A DNA stretch of 64,000 nucleotides from CAITSH01 sp025356665 (GTDB lineage Bacteria > Pseudomonadota > Gammaproteobacteria > Burkholderiales > SG8-39). A program made the position numbers and the translations under genes. Positions 15,319 through 23,522 of this stretch are shown piece by piece. A model generated the notes under the pieces. The model saw only the letters and a program-made list of their open reading frames with translations. It was not told the DNA's origin and did no database searches. The first letter of the stretch is position 1. Each line of letters starts with the position of its first letter. The stretch lies in assembly GCA_025356665.1 (NCBI GenBank), contig JANXRV010000118.1, positions 1 through 64,000 on the forward strand, read 5' to 3'.

Positions 15319-16299
15319 ATGCTTGGAAAAATCGGACTCGAGGAACACTTCGCCATTGACGACACGCTGCAGGATTCCAATGGCTTTTTGCCCGACGGTG
15401 TCTGGCCCGAACTGCGCGACCGCCTGATGGATATCCAGGACAAGCGCCTGCGCCAGATGGATGAGCATGGCATGGAGATGATGATCCTGTCGCTTAACGC
15501 GCCGGCCATCCAGGCCATTCCCGACCCCAAGCGCGCCAATGAAATCGCCCGCCGCGCCAACGATTTTCTGGCCTAGCAGGTGGCCAAGCGCCCGGATCGT
15601 TTCGAGGGCTTTGCGGCGCTGCCTATGCAGGACGCGGACATGGCCACGCGTGAACTTGAGCGTTGCATGAAGGATTTGGGTTTCAAGGGCGCCCTGGTGA
15701 ACGGCTTTTCACAGGTGGGTGATGCCAACACAGCAGTGTATCTTGACGCGCCGCAATACTTGCCCTTCTGGGCGGCGGTCGAGCACCTCGACGCGCCGTT
15801 TTACCTGCATCCACGCAATCCGCTGCCGTCCATGTCGCAGATCTACGCGGGCCATCCCTGGCTGATGGGGCCGACCTGGGCCTTTGGCCAGGAAACCGCG
15901 GTGCACGCGCTGCGTCTCATCGGGTCCGGCCTCTTCGACAAGCACCCGGGCATCAAGATAATCCTCGGCCATATGGGCGAGGGTCTGCCCTTTAGTATGT
16001 GGCGCATCGACCATCGCAACGCCTGGACCAACGAGAAGCCCAAGCACCAGGCCAAGCACAAGATCGCCAAGTACTTCCAGGAAAATTTCTGGCTGACGAC
16101 CTCGGGCAACTTCCGCACGCAGACGCTGGTTGATGCGATGATGGAAATCGGTTCCGACCGCATTTTGTTTTCCACCGACTGGCCGTTCGAGAACATCGAT
16201 CACGCGGCGATCTGGTTTGACAACGCTAGTATCAGCGAGGCAGACCGCATAAAAATCGGGCGACAAAACGCGATCGATCTGTTCAAGCTGAAAAAATAG
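15319..16299 (+). pseudogene. Gamma-resorcylate (2,6-dihydroxybenzoate) decarboxylase-type amidohydrolase, split by an in-frame TAG
   Basis: The frame from ATG 15319 starts MLGKIGLEEHFAIDDTLQDS, the metal-binding N-terminus (E8, H10) of the gamma-resorcylate decarboxylase branch of amidohydrolase-2. At codon 86 (15574-15576) it reads TAG, then continues in the same frame for 240 residues with FYLHPRNPLPSMSQIYAGHP, GHMGEGLPFSMWRIDHRNAW and FSTDWPFENID, to 16299. The total of 326 codons is the normal family length. In relatives remembered for this family a Glu stands at the TAG position (...ANDVLAEE...), so a single GAG-to-TAG change explains it. It is either a fresh pseudogene, a sequencing error, or a suppressed amber codon. 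Family members convert 2,6-dihydroxybenzoate to resorcinol and back. Confidence 0.85.
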
Positions 16300-16414
16300 C
16301 CCTTGTCAGTGTGGAACTGCTTTCGCCAACCGGGGCTGTCGCGTAGCATGTTCAAGGGTGAAAATGAACGCGCGTCCAACGCATCTTGCTTTGGCGGGCG
16401 CTTTGAAATTCTGG

Positions 16415-16450
16415 GAACCCTAGGAACCCTGGGAACCCTAGGAATCATAG
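16415..16450. repeat. Four 9-base tandem repeats
   Basis: GAACCCTAG, GAACCCTGG, GAACCCTAG and GAATCATAG stand head to tail in the gap between the decarboxylase and the reductase, with a decayed fifth unit following. No coding role is apparent; the rest of the 188-base gap shows nothing. Confidence 0.8.
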
Positions 16451-16487
16451 GAGCGCTGGGATTACCGGGGGCAAGTGAGGAGATGTC

Positions 16488-17525
16488 ATGGCATTTCAGG
16501 TAAGGCTTCAGCCGAGCGGCCATAGTTTTACCGTTGAGCCAGGGCAGAAAATCCTCGAGGCGGGGCTGGCGGCCGGCCTCGCCATGCCCTATAGCTGCCG
16601 CAGCGGCGTCTGCCGCACCTGCATCGGCACGGTGCTCGAGGGCAGCGTTGATCTTGGCTTTGTGCACGAGCGCTACCTGCCCGAGGCCGAAAAGGCCAAG
16701 GGCTGCGCGCTGCTGTGCCAGGCCACGGCTCAATCGGATCTGGTGATCGAGCGCACGGAAATCGACGGCCTCGCCGGCATCACCGTCGGCAGGGTGCCCT
16801 GCCGTGTCGTCAGCATCACGCGCCCGGCCGAAGACGTCACCATCCTTGACCTGCGCCTGCCGATGAACGAGAACATGATGTTCCTCGCCGGGCAGTATGT
16901 GGACCTGTTGCTCAAGGACGGCAAGCGCCGCAGCTACTCCATCGCCTGCCCGCCGCAACCGGAGGGCGTGTCGCATGTCGAACTGCACATCCGTCATCTA
17001 CCCGGCGGCCATTTCACCGACAAACTGTTCGGCGGTGAAGTGAAGGAGCGCGATGTCATGCGCTTCGAGGGGCCGCTCGGCTCGTTCTACTTGCGCGAAG
17101 ACAGCGCCAAGCCCATCGTGATGGTCGCCAGCGGCACCGGTTTCGCACCGATAAAAGCCATGATCGAATACGCGATTCGCCGCGGCATCACGCGGCCGAT
17201 GCGCCTGTACTGGGGCTGCCGCGCCAAGCGCGATCTGTATATGCTGGACCTGCCGCAAAAGTGGGCGGCCGAGCAGGCCGGGTTCGAATTTGTGCCGGTG
17301 TTGTCCGAGCCTGCCGCGGCGGATGACTGGACGGGGCGCACCGGCTTCGTGCACCAGGCGGTGATGGAGGATTTTCCCGATCTGTCAGCCCATCAGGTCT
17401 ATGCCTGTGGCGCGCCGGTGATGGTCGATTCGGCGCGGGCCGATTTCATCGCCAGGTGCGGCCTGCCAGCAGAAGAATTTTACGCCGACTCGTTTTTGAC
17501 CGAAAAGGAGCGCGCGTCGGCTTAG
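16488..17525 (+). CDS. Oxygenase electron-transfer reductase ([2Fe-2S]-FAD-NAD type)
   Basis: A 345-residue NAD(P)H reductase that would pass electrons to the Rieske oxygenase. Domains in order: plant-type ferredoxin (residues 1-95; cysteines C37, C42, C45, C77), FAD-binding domain with KRRSYSIACPP around residue 150, NAD-binding domain with ASGTGFAPIKAM around residue 216, and the C-terminal EEFYADSFL typical of the CDP-6-deoxyhexulose/NagAa-like group. Because it carries its own ferredoxin domain, no separate ferredoxin is needed. It lies about 3.5 kb downstream of its probable oxygenase partner. Confidence 0.9.
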   Translation: MAFQVRLQPSGHSFTVEPGQKILEAGLAAGLAMPYSCRSGVCRTCIGTVLEGSVDLGFVHERYLPEAEKAKGCALLCQATAQSDLVIERTEIDGLAGITVGRVPCRVVSITRPAEDVTILDLRLPMNENMMFLAGQYVDLLLKDGKRRSYSIACPPQPEGVSHVELHIRHLPGGHFTDKLFGGEVKERDVMRFEGPLGSFYLREDSAKPIVMVASGTGFAPIKAMIEYAIRRGITRPMRLYWGCRAKRDLYMLDLPQKWAAEQAGFEFVPVLSEPAAADDWTGRTGFVHQAVMEDFPDLSAHQVYACGAPVMVDSARADFIARCGLPAEEFYADSFLTEKERASA

Positions 17526-17623
17526 CGTACGGAAAAAAATCGCGGTGGCGAAAGCCGCCGAAAACCACGGATTACGGACGGAACCGTCCGGATCCACCAG
17601 TAAAACTGCAAGGAGGAGTGAAC

Positions 17624-18148
17624 ATGATTCCAGGAGATGGCAAGGTCGCGGTCGAGAACGAGGGCTCGGTGGTCAAGCCCTATGTGATGTCGCACGGCAC
17701 GCTCGAGTGCTACAGCCTTAAGCAATCACGCAAGTTCTACGAGGAGTTCCTCGGCCTTGAGTGTGTGCGCCACGCCAAGCCGGCGATGGTGATCCGCTGC
17801 GGGTTGAAATTTCACGTCGTCTGCGTCGAGGTGGGCGAGGCGGTGCATCCGACCAATGTGCTCAACCACTGGGGCATAGACGTGCGCAGCACCGCCGAAG
17901 TGGATGCCGCACACAAGGCCGCCAATGAAATGAAAGAAAAATACGGCATCCGCCAGGTGCTGCCGGTGCAGAACATGCACGGTGTGTATTCGTTCTACCT
18001 TGAGGATTGCGACCATAACTGGTGGGAAATCCAGTACTACGACGGCTACCAGCACGATGACATGTACGACTTCGGCGATCGCTTCTCGATGGATGACGGC
18101 GTCGACGTGCGCAGCTTGAAAGAACTCGAAATCAAGACGAGCGGCTAG
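17624..18148 (+). CDS. VOC-superfamily protein, single-domain extradiol-dioxygenase-like
   Basis: A 174-residue vicinal-oxygen-chelate protein. Candidate metal ligands follow the H-H-E pattern of type I extradiol dioxygenases: H in VMSHGTLECY, H in NVLNHWGIDV and E in NWWEIQYY. The start at 17624 follows AAGGAGGAG. It probably opens an aromatic ring or acts on a ring-cleavage intermediate (inference from its neighbours). Its stop overlaps the start of the FAH gene by one base, so the two are translated together. It is a clear paralogue of the VOC gene at 21431 (shared ARKFYEEFLG-like and VRHAKPAM segments). Confidence 0.82.
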   Translation: MIPGDGKVAVENEGSVVKPYVMSHGTLECYSLKQSRKFYEEFLGLECVRHAKPAMVIRCGLKFHVVCVEVGEAVHPTNVLNHWGIDVRSTAEVDAAHKAANEMKEKYGIRQVLPVQNMHGVYSFYLEDCDHNWWEIQYYDGYQHDDMYDFGDRFSMDDGVDVRSLKELEIKTSG

Positions 18149-19074
18149 TGTTCGTACTTGCCTCCATGCTGGTATCCGGCCGGCGCGTCGCGGCGATGCG
18201 CGTTGACGACCGTGGCCATTATTGGCCGGTCGCGGCCGCCGCGCGCGCTGCCGGCGTTGACGGTTTGGAGGGGGAACTCGAGGCGCTATTCTCCGACTGG
18301 CGCGGTGCGCTGCCGCGGCTCAAGCGCGTCGCCAAGGCTATTGCCGCGGGCAAGCTCAAGGAGCGCATGGCCGTGTCCGAGGCCAAGGCGCGCCTCGACA
18401 CGCCGCTGCGCCGACCGCCCAAGGTGATCTGCGTGGGCGCCAATTACGCCGATCACCTCGCCGAAATGAACGCGAGCTCCATCAAAAAAGTCCCCGGTGT
18501 GCCGCCGTTCTTTTTCCTCAAGCCGCCCTCGACCGTGTTGTCCGGCCCCGGCCCCACGGTGTTCATGCCGCGTGATTGCAAAAACCTCGACTGGGAAGCC
18601 GAGATGGTGGTGGTGTTCGGCAAGGGTGGCAAAGACATCACCCCCGGGCGCGCGCTCGAACACGTGGCCGGCTACACGCTGGGCATAGACTTCACCGCGC
18701 GCGACCTGTTTTCTGCGCCGGACAGTTTTTTCAAATTCAATTTTGTTCTGGGAAAATGCCAGGACACGCTCTCGCCAGTTGGGCCAGCCATTGTGCCGGC
18801 GGCTTTTGCCGATGGCGGCGATCTGCACTTTTCGCTCTCGGTCAACGGGGAGCAAAAACAGTCATCGAGCACGCGGCACATGATTTATACGTTGGCCGAG
18901 CAGATCGCCGGCGTCAGTCGCGGCGTACGCATTGAGGCGGGCGACCTTATGTTCACTGGTTCTCCTGCCGGCGTCGGCCTGCCGCGCGGCGAAAAGCTTG
19001 CCGCCGGTGACCGCGTGCGCATCGAATCACCGGCTATAGGCGCGATGGAAGTAATCATCCAGGCGCCCCGCTAA
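18148..19074 (+). CDS. Fumarylacetoacetate hydrolase (FAH) family protein
   Basis: A 308-residue enzyme of the FAH fold, which cleaves or hydrates 2-oxo acids made by aromatic ring opening. The signature VICVGANYADHLAEM near residue 92, the metal-binding acidic segment DWEAEMVVVFG near residue 150, ARDLFSAPDSFFKFN, and FTGSPAGVGLPRG near the end are all present. GTG start overlapping the VOC stop (TAGTG). Products such as acylpyruvates or 2-oxohept-3-enedioate are possible; the exact substrate is not readable. Confidence 0.87.
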   Translation: MFVLASMLVSGRRVAAMRVDDRGHYWPVAAAARAAGVDGLEGELEALFSDWRGALPRLKRVAKAIAAGKLKERMAVSEAKARLDTPLRRPPKVICVGANYADHLAEMNASSIKKVPGVPPFFFLKPPSTVLSGPGPTVFMPRDCKNLDWEAEMVVVFGKGGKDITPGRALEHVAGYTLGIDFTARDLFSAPDSFFKFNFVLGKCQDTLSPVGPAIVPAAFADGGDLHFSLSVNGEQKQSSSTRHMIYTLAEQIAGVSRGVRIEAGDLMFTGSPAGVGLPRGEKLAAGDRVRIESPAIGAMEVIIQAPR

Positions 19075-19100
19075 AACCGCCACACCATGGAGACGAACCA

Positions 19101-20087
19101 ATGACCAGTTCACGCCGTCGTTTTCTCGCCGCCTCCGCGGGCTTTGTGTCCGCTGCGCTGCTGTCGCGCCATGCCCTTGCGCAATCGGGCAAGCCCATAC
19201 GCCTGATCGTGCCCTTTCCTGCGGGCGGCGGCACCGATGTCGCGGCGCGCCTGGTGGCGGACAAGCTGCGCGGGGCTTTGCCGCAGCCGGTGATCGTCGA
19301 AAACAAGCCCGGTGCCGCGGGGCGCATCGCCGTCGAATACGTCAAGAGCAGCGACCCGGACGGCAGCACACTGCTGTTCACGCCCGATTTCCTGATGGTC
19401 GTCTATCCGCACAGCTTCAAAAAGCTCAGCTACGACCCGGTGGCCGATTTCGTGCCAGTGGCCAATTGCGCGCTGTCGACGCTCGCTTTCAGTGTCGGTC
19501 CCGCGGTTCCCGAAAGCGTGAAAACCCTGTCCGATTTCATTCAGTGGTGCCGCGCCAATCCAAAGCAGGCGGCATATGCGTCGACCTCGGCGGGCGCCAC
19601 CCCGCACTTTGTCGGCGTGATGCTTACGCGCGCGGCCGGCGTGGAAATCACCCATGTGCCCTACAAGGGCGGCGCACCGGCGATCCAGGACCTCATAGGC
19701 GGGCAAATCGCATCAAGCATCAACCCGGTCGGCGAAGTGCTGGCCTACGTCAAATCCGGGCGCTTGCGCGTGCTCGCCACCAGCGGCTCGCGGCGCTCGC
19801 ATTTCCTACCGGAAGTGCCCACCATGATGGAAGCGGGCTACAGGGACGTCGTGGTCGAAACCTGGATAGGCATACTCGCGCCGGCGAGGACGCCGGCGGC
19901 GACCGTAGCGCGCTACAACGCCGCCATCGGCGATGCGCTGAAGAGCGGCGAGGTGGCCGAAGGCTATTCCAAATTCGGCATGGACGTGTTTGCGCAGACG
20001 CCTGAGGCCTTTGCCGCGACCATCAGGGGTGATCTGAATCGCTGGGGACCGGTGGTCAAGGCCTCCGGTTTTACCGCCGAGGATTGA
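19101..20087 (+). CDS. Bug/TctC-type periplasmic substrate-binding protein
   Basis: A 328-residue binding protein of the tripartite tricarboxylate transporter family. The N-terminus has a twin-arginine-like signal (SRRRFLAAS) followed by a hydrophobic stretch and ALAQ cleavage region. Family marks: IRLIVPFPAGGGTDVAARLV and THVPYKGGAPAIQDLIGGQI. Such proteins capture carboxylates in the periplasm; no TctA/TctB membrane genes accompany it, which is common for this expanded family in Burkholderiales. It follows the FAH gene in the same unit. Confidence 0.9.
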   Translation: MTSSRRRFLAASAGFVSAALLSRHALAQSGKPIRLIVPFPAGGGTDVAARLVADKLRGALPQPVIVENKPGAAGRIAVEYVKSSDPDGSTLLFTPDFLMVVYPHSFKKLSYDPVADFVPVANCALSTLAFSVGPAVPESVKTLSDFIQWCRANPKQAAYASTSAGATPHFVGVMLTRAAGVEITHVPYKGGAPAIQDLIGGQIASSINPVGEVLAYVKSGRLRVLATSGSRRSHFLPEVPTMMEAGYRDVVVETWIGILAPARTPAATVARYNAAIGDALKSGEVAEGYSKFGMDVFAQTPEAFAATIRGDLNRWGPVVKASGFTAED

Positions 20088-20178
20088 AAATTTAAAACGC
20101 AGGAAAATCTGCCGCGAGCCTGGCCTATCGTTATTAACCTGGTCAACATAGCAAAAACAACCACAGAAGGAGAGCAAC

Positions 20179-21387
20179 ATGAAAACCAACCGCCGTAATT
20201 TTGTCGCCGCAGGGGGCTTGTTCCTCGCCGCGACGCTGGCCGCGCCGCTGGTACTGGCGCAATCGGGCCCCATCCGCATTGGCAGTACGCTCGCACTGAC
20301 CGGCCCCTTGAGCGCCACGGCGGTCATGCAGAAAATCGCCGGCGAAATCTACGTCGAGCAACTCAACAAGCGCGGCGGCCTGCTCGGCCGGCAGGTCGAA
20401 TGGGTGCTCAAGGACGATCAGTCCAAGCCCGACCTTGCGCGCACGCTTTATGAACAGCTGGTCACCGTCGACAAGGTCGACCTCATCATCGGGCCTTACG
20501 CAACGCAGAACATCCTTTCCGCGATGGGGGTTGCCCAGCGCTTCAACAAGGTTTTGCTGCACAACACATTCGGTATGCCGTTGCTGGCGAAATATGACAT
20601 GCAGTTCTCCGTTTCTGGGGGCGCTTTTGAGATCGACAGTGTCTGGCCGAATCTGGTCCTCGACGCGCTTGCGTCCGAGGTGAAGCCGCCCAAGACGGTG
20701 GCCGTGCTCACCAGTAAGTTTGCATCCCTAAATTTCGTCACGCAAGGCATGCGCGAAGCGATGAAAAAGCGCGGCCTGACCGAGGCGATTTACCTTGACT
20801 GGGACTTTGGCAACCGCGACTTTGGCGCCATCGCCGCGCGCGTGAAAGAGGCCAAGCCGGACTTCCTCTGGGTCGGAGGCCTCGGGCTTGACGGTAACCT
20901 GCTGCTCGACGCGATGAAAAAAATAGATTACGTGCCGCCGCAAACCTTTGTCGCCTTCCCGGCCTCCGGCCCGATGATCAAATCACCCCTTGGCAAGGAC
21001 GTGCTCGCCTTTACCGTGTTCGAAGAGCACGCGCCCTTTACCAGCAACGCGGTGGCGGCTGAGTTTGTCAAAGCCTTCAACGAGCGCGCCGCCAAGGCCA
21101 ACCTGCCCGACACCTCGGTGGAGCTGATTGCCGCCGTGGCCTACGCCACCTGGCAGGTCCTGGAAGCGGCGGTCACCGCCACCAAGAGCCTCGATGACAA
21201 GGCGCTTGCTGCCTGGATCAAGAAAAGCCAGGTCGAAACCATCATCGGCAGGATGCGTTGGGACGGCACCAACAACTTCATGAAGGGCAATGACTTGTAC
21301 AAGGTGAAGCAGGTGCAGAACGGCAAATGGGTGGTGGTCTGGCCGCGTGAGTTTGCCGCACCTGGCGCCAAGCTGATCGCCCCCTGA
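20179..21387 (+). CDS. ABC-transporter substrate-binding protein, branched-chain amino acid (LivK/PBP1) type
   Basis: A 402-residue periplasmic type I binding protein. The N-terminus carries a Tat-like signal (NRRNFVAAGGLFLAATLAAP), then the family pattern IRIGSTLALTGPLSATAVMQ and QLNKRGGLLGRQVEWVLKDD. Such proteins in catabolic clusters often bind aromatic acids rather than amino acids. No permease or ATPase subunits are next to it, so it must use a transporter encoded elsewhere. Start supported by GAAGGAGAG a few bases upstream. Confidence 0.88.
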   Translation: MKTNRRNFVAAGGLFLAATLAAPLVLAQSGPIRIGSTLALTGPLSATAVMQKIAGEIYVEQLNKRGGLLGRQVEWVLKDDQSKPDLARTLYEQLVTVDKVDLIIGPYATQNILSAMGVAQRFNKVLLHNTFGMPLLAKYDMQFSVSGGAFEIDSVWPNLVLDALASEVKPPKTVAVLTSKFASLNFVTQGMREAMKKRGLTEAIYLDWDFGNRDFGAIAARVKEAKPDFLWVGGLGLDGNLLLDAMKKIDYVPPQTFVAFPASGPMIKSPLGKDVLAFTVFEEHAPFTSNAVAAEFVKAFNERAAKANLPDTSVELIAAVAYATWQVLEAAVTATKSLDDKALAAWIKKSQVETIIGRMRWDGTNNFMKGNDLYKVKQVQNGKWVVVWPREFAAPGAKLIAP

Positions 21388-21430
21388 GATCCTTGCGGTA
21401 TCTTGGGAACAAACATGAAAAGGACATGCC

Positions 21431-21928
21431 ATGAGTGATTTGGCGGCGACCGGGCGCAAAGTGCCGTCCCTTGTCAACCCGATGCTGTTGTCGCACGGCA
21501 CCCTGTTGTGCCGCAACCTCGCCAACACGCGGCGCTTTTACGAGGAGTTCCTTGGCGTGGAGGTGGTGCGCCATGCCAAGCCGGCGATGATGGTGCGGCT
21601 CAAAACCGGCATGTACATCGTCTGCGTCTGCATCGGCGAGAACGTGCCCAACCAGCACGTGCTCACGCACTGGGGCCTCAACGTCGCCACGCGCGCCGAA
21701 GTGGATGCGGCGTATGCGGCGGCGGTCGCGCACAAGGAAAAATATGGCATACGCAAGATACAGAGCGTGCGTGAGCGTCATGGCGCGTACGGCTTTTACT
21801 TGCAGGACCTCGATTGCAACTGGTGGGAAGTGCAGTACGAAGAACGCAAGATTGATGATTTTTTCAATGCCGGTGACAAATTCGGCAATGATGTCATTGC
21901 CACGGACTCGTCAGAGTCGCACGAATAA
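21431..21928 (+). CDS. VOC-superfamily protein, second extradiol-like copy
   Basis: A 165-residue paralogue of the protein at 17624. The same three likely ligands are present: H in LLSHGTLLCR, H in LTHWGLNVAT and E in NWWEVQYE. Conserved blocks include RRFYEEFLGVEVVRHAKPAM and EKYGIRKIQ. It again precedes an FAH gene (gap 35 bases), which makes this a duplicated VOC-FAH module. Ring cleavage or a related lyase/isomerase reaction is inferred. Confidence 0.82.
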   Translation: MSDLAATGRKVPSLVNPMLLSHGTLLCRNLANTRRFYEEFLGVEVVRHAKPAMMVRLKTGMYIVCVCIGENVPNQHVLTHWGLNVATRAEVDAAYAAAVAHKEKYGIRKIQSVRERHGAYGFYLQDLDCNWWEVQYEERKIDDFFNAGDKFGNDVIATDSSESHE

Positions 21929-21963
21929 TCACCCCACATACTCGACTTACACAGAAAGCATCT

Positions 21964-22899
21964 ATGAGCTCATACAAGCTATTGACCTATCGCGCCGGAA
22001 AAGTGGCGCGCGCGGGAATCCTCGTCGGCGAGACCGTCTACGATGCGCAGAAAATAACCGGCGTTGCCGCTTATGAAACCGTTCTGGGTGCGCTGGCTGA
22101 ATGGCCCAAGGCTAAAAAGGCCTTCGCCCTTGCCGAGCGCGCCATCACTTCGGGCAAGAGCCGCGCCAAAGGACAGCCGCTCAAAAAGACCAAGCTGCTC
22201 GCCCCGGTGCTTTTCCCCGGAGATATATATTGCGCCGGCGCGAATTACACCGACCACATGGCCGAAATGGCGCGTGTCACCGGCCAGCCGCCGGGACCGA
22301 ACATGAAGGAGTTGGGCGAACTGCCCTGGCATTTCCTCAAGTCTTCACGCGCGTCAATTGTTGGTCCGGGTGCCAAGGTAAAGCTGCCCGCCTACTCCAA
22401 GGCGGTTGACTGGGAAATCGAGCTCGTTGCGGTCATCGGCCGCGCGGCCAAGGATGTACCCGTCGGCAAGGCGATGAGCTACGTCGCAGGATGGACCATC
22501 GCCAATGACCTTTCTGCGCGCGATGCGATGAAGCGCATGAAAAATCCACCGACCTCGCCCTTTCACATGGATTGGATCAGCCAGAAGTGCTTCGATGGTG
22601 CCTGCCCGTTGGGGCCGTGGATCGTGCCCTCGGAACAGATCAAGAACCCGCACAAGCTGGCCCTCAAGCTGTGGGTGAACGACGAACTGATGCAGGACTC
22701 CAACAGCAGCAAACTTATTTTTGATACGGCAGAGCAGATCGCAATGTTGTCCTCGCGCGTGACCTTGCAGCCTGGCGATCTGATCCTTACCGGAACGCCC
22801 GCAGGCGTGGGCATGGGACGCAAGTTGTTCCTCAAGTCAGGGGATATTGTCAGGCTGTGGATTGAGGGTATAGGCGAAATGAGTCACAGTATGGTTTGA
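21964..22899 (+). CDS. Fumarylacetoacetate hydrolase family protein, second copy
   Basis: A 311-residue FAH-fold enzyme. It shows IYCAGANYTDHMAEM, VDWEIELVAVIGRAAKDV, ANDLSARDAMKRMKN and LTGTPAGVGMGRKLFLKSGD. Compared with the 18148 copy it is only moderately similar, so the two probably handle different ring-cleavage products. It is the last gene before a 164-base gap and the molybdenum hydroxylase pair. Confidence 0.87.
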   Translation: MSSYKLLTYRAGKVARAGILVGETVYDAQKITGVAAYETVLGALAEWPKAKKAFALAERAITSGKSRAKGQPLKKTKLLAPVLFPGDIYCAGANYTDHMAEMARVTGQPPGPNMKELGELPWHFLKSSRASIVGPGAKVKLPAYSKAVDWEIELVAVIGRAAKDVPVGKAMSYVAGWTIANDLSARDAMKRMKNPPTSPFHMDWISQKCFDGACPLGPWIVPSEQIKNPHKLALKLWVNDELMQDSNSSKLIFDTAEQIAMLSSRVTLQPGDLILTGTPAGVGMGRKLFLKSGDIVRLWIEGIGEMSHSMV

Positions 22900-22925
22900 T
22901 ACGCGTTGCGGCCTTTATGTGCCTG

Positions 22926-22972
22926 TGCCGCCAAAGCGGTGTCAAGCATATGCCGTCAAAGCGATGTCAAGC
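22926..22972. repeat. Two near-identical 22-base direct repeats
   Basis: TGCCGCCAAAGCGGTGTCAA plus GC and TGCCGTCAAAGCGATGTCAA plus GC lie 25 bases apart with two differences, in the gap between the FAH gene and the molybdenum hydroxylase. Possibly tandem regulator sites; possibly a plain duplication. Confidence 0.6.
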
Positions 22973-23063
22973 GCTATGAAGAGTTGATGTCATCGCCCGG
23001 AAAGCCGCGACAGGAGCGGCTTTCCAGGCGATGACCATAACAGATAACCGAGGAGAGACCCTG

Positions 23064-23522
23064 ATGGCCATCACCATTACTGTCAACGGCAGGCGGCATT
23101 CCGTCGCCGCCGCAGACGACACACCCCTGCTCTATGTTCTCAGGAATGAGCTTGAACTGAACGGCCCCAAATTCGGTTGCGGCCTTGGCCAGTGCGGTGC
23201 CTGCACAGTGCATCTTGGCGATGTTGCGGTGCGCTCGTGTTCTATTCCGGTGTCAGCGGTCAGCGCGCCGGTCACCACCATAGAGGGCTTGGGAACGGCG
23301 GAAAAGCCGCACCCGGTGCAGGCGGCGTTTGTCGCCGAGCAGGCTGCGCAATGCGGCTACTGTGTCAACGGCATGGTCATGAGCACCGCCGCCTTGCTCA
23401 AGCGCAACGCCAAACCCACGGAGACGGAAATCCGCTCCGCGCTCGATGGCAATCTGTGCCGTTGCGGCACCCATATGCGCATATTGCGGGCGGTGCGAAA
23501 AGCCGCGGGGATCTCGGTATGA
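23064..23522 (+). CDS. Molybdenum hydroxylase small subunit, [2Fe-2S] protein (IorA-like)
   Basis: A 152-residue subunit with two [2Fe-2S] clusters: the plant-ferredoxin type (FGCGLGQCGACTVH, with a further C at VRSCS) and the second helical type (CGYCVNGMVM and NLCRCGTHMRI). It relays electrons from the molybdenum centre. ATG 23064 is chosen because GAGGAGAG precedes it. Its stop overlaps the start of the large subunit by 4 bases (ATGA). Family: isoquinoline 1-oxidoreductase/aldehyde oxidase alpha subunits. Confidence 0.92.
   Translation: MAITITVNGRRHSVAAADDTPLLYVLRNELELNGPKFGCGLGQCGACTVHLGDVAVRSCSIPVSAVSAPVTTIEGLGTAEKPHPVQAAFVAEQAAQCGYCVNGMVMSTAALLKRNAKPTETEIRSALDGNLCRCGTHMRILRAVRKAAGISV

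Noticed and set aside
15319..16299. General reassignment of TAG in this organism
   Set aside because: TAG is used as an ordinary stop in essential genes here (for example rpsM), so only local mutation, error or suppression remains.
16200..16997. 265-codon open frame on the minus strand
   Set aside because: Spans the tail of the decarboxylase and the start of the reductase in antisense, and includes RVPRVPRVPR from the tandem repeats; not protein-like.
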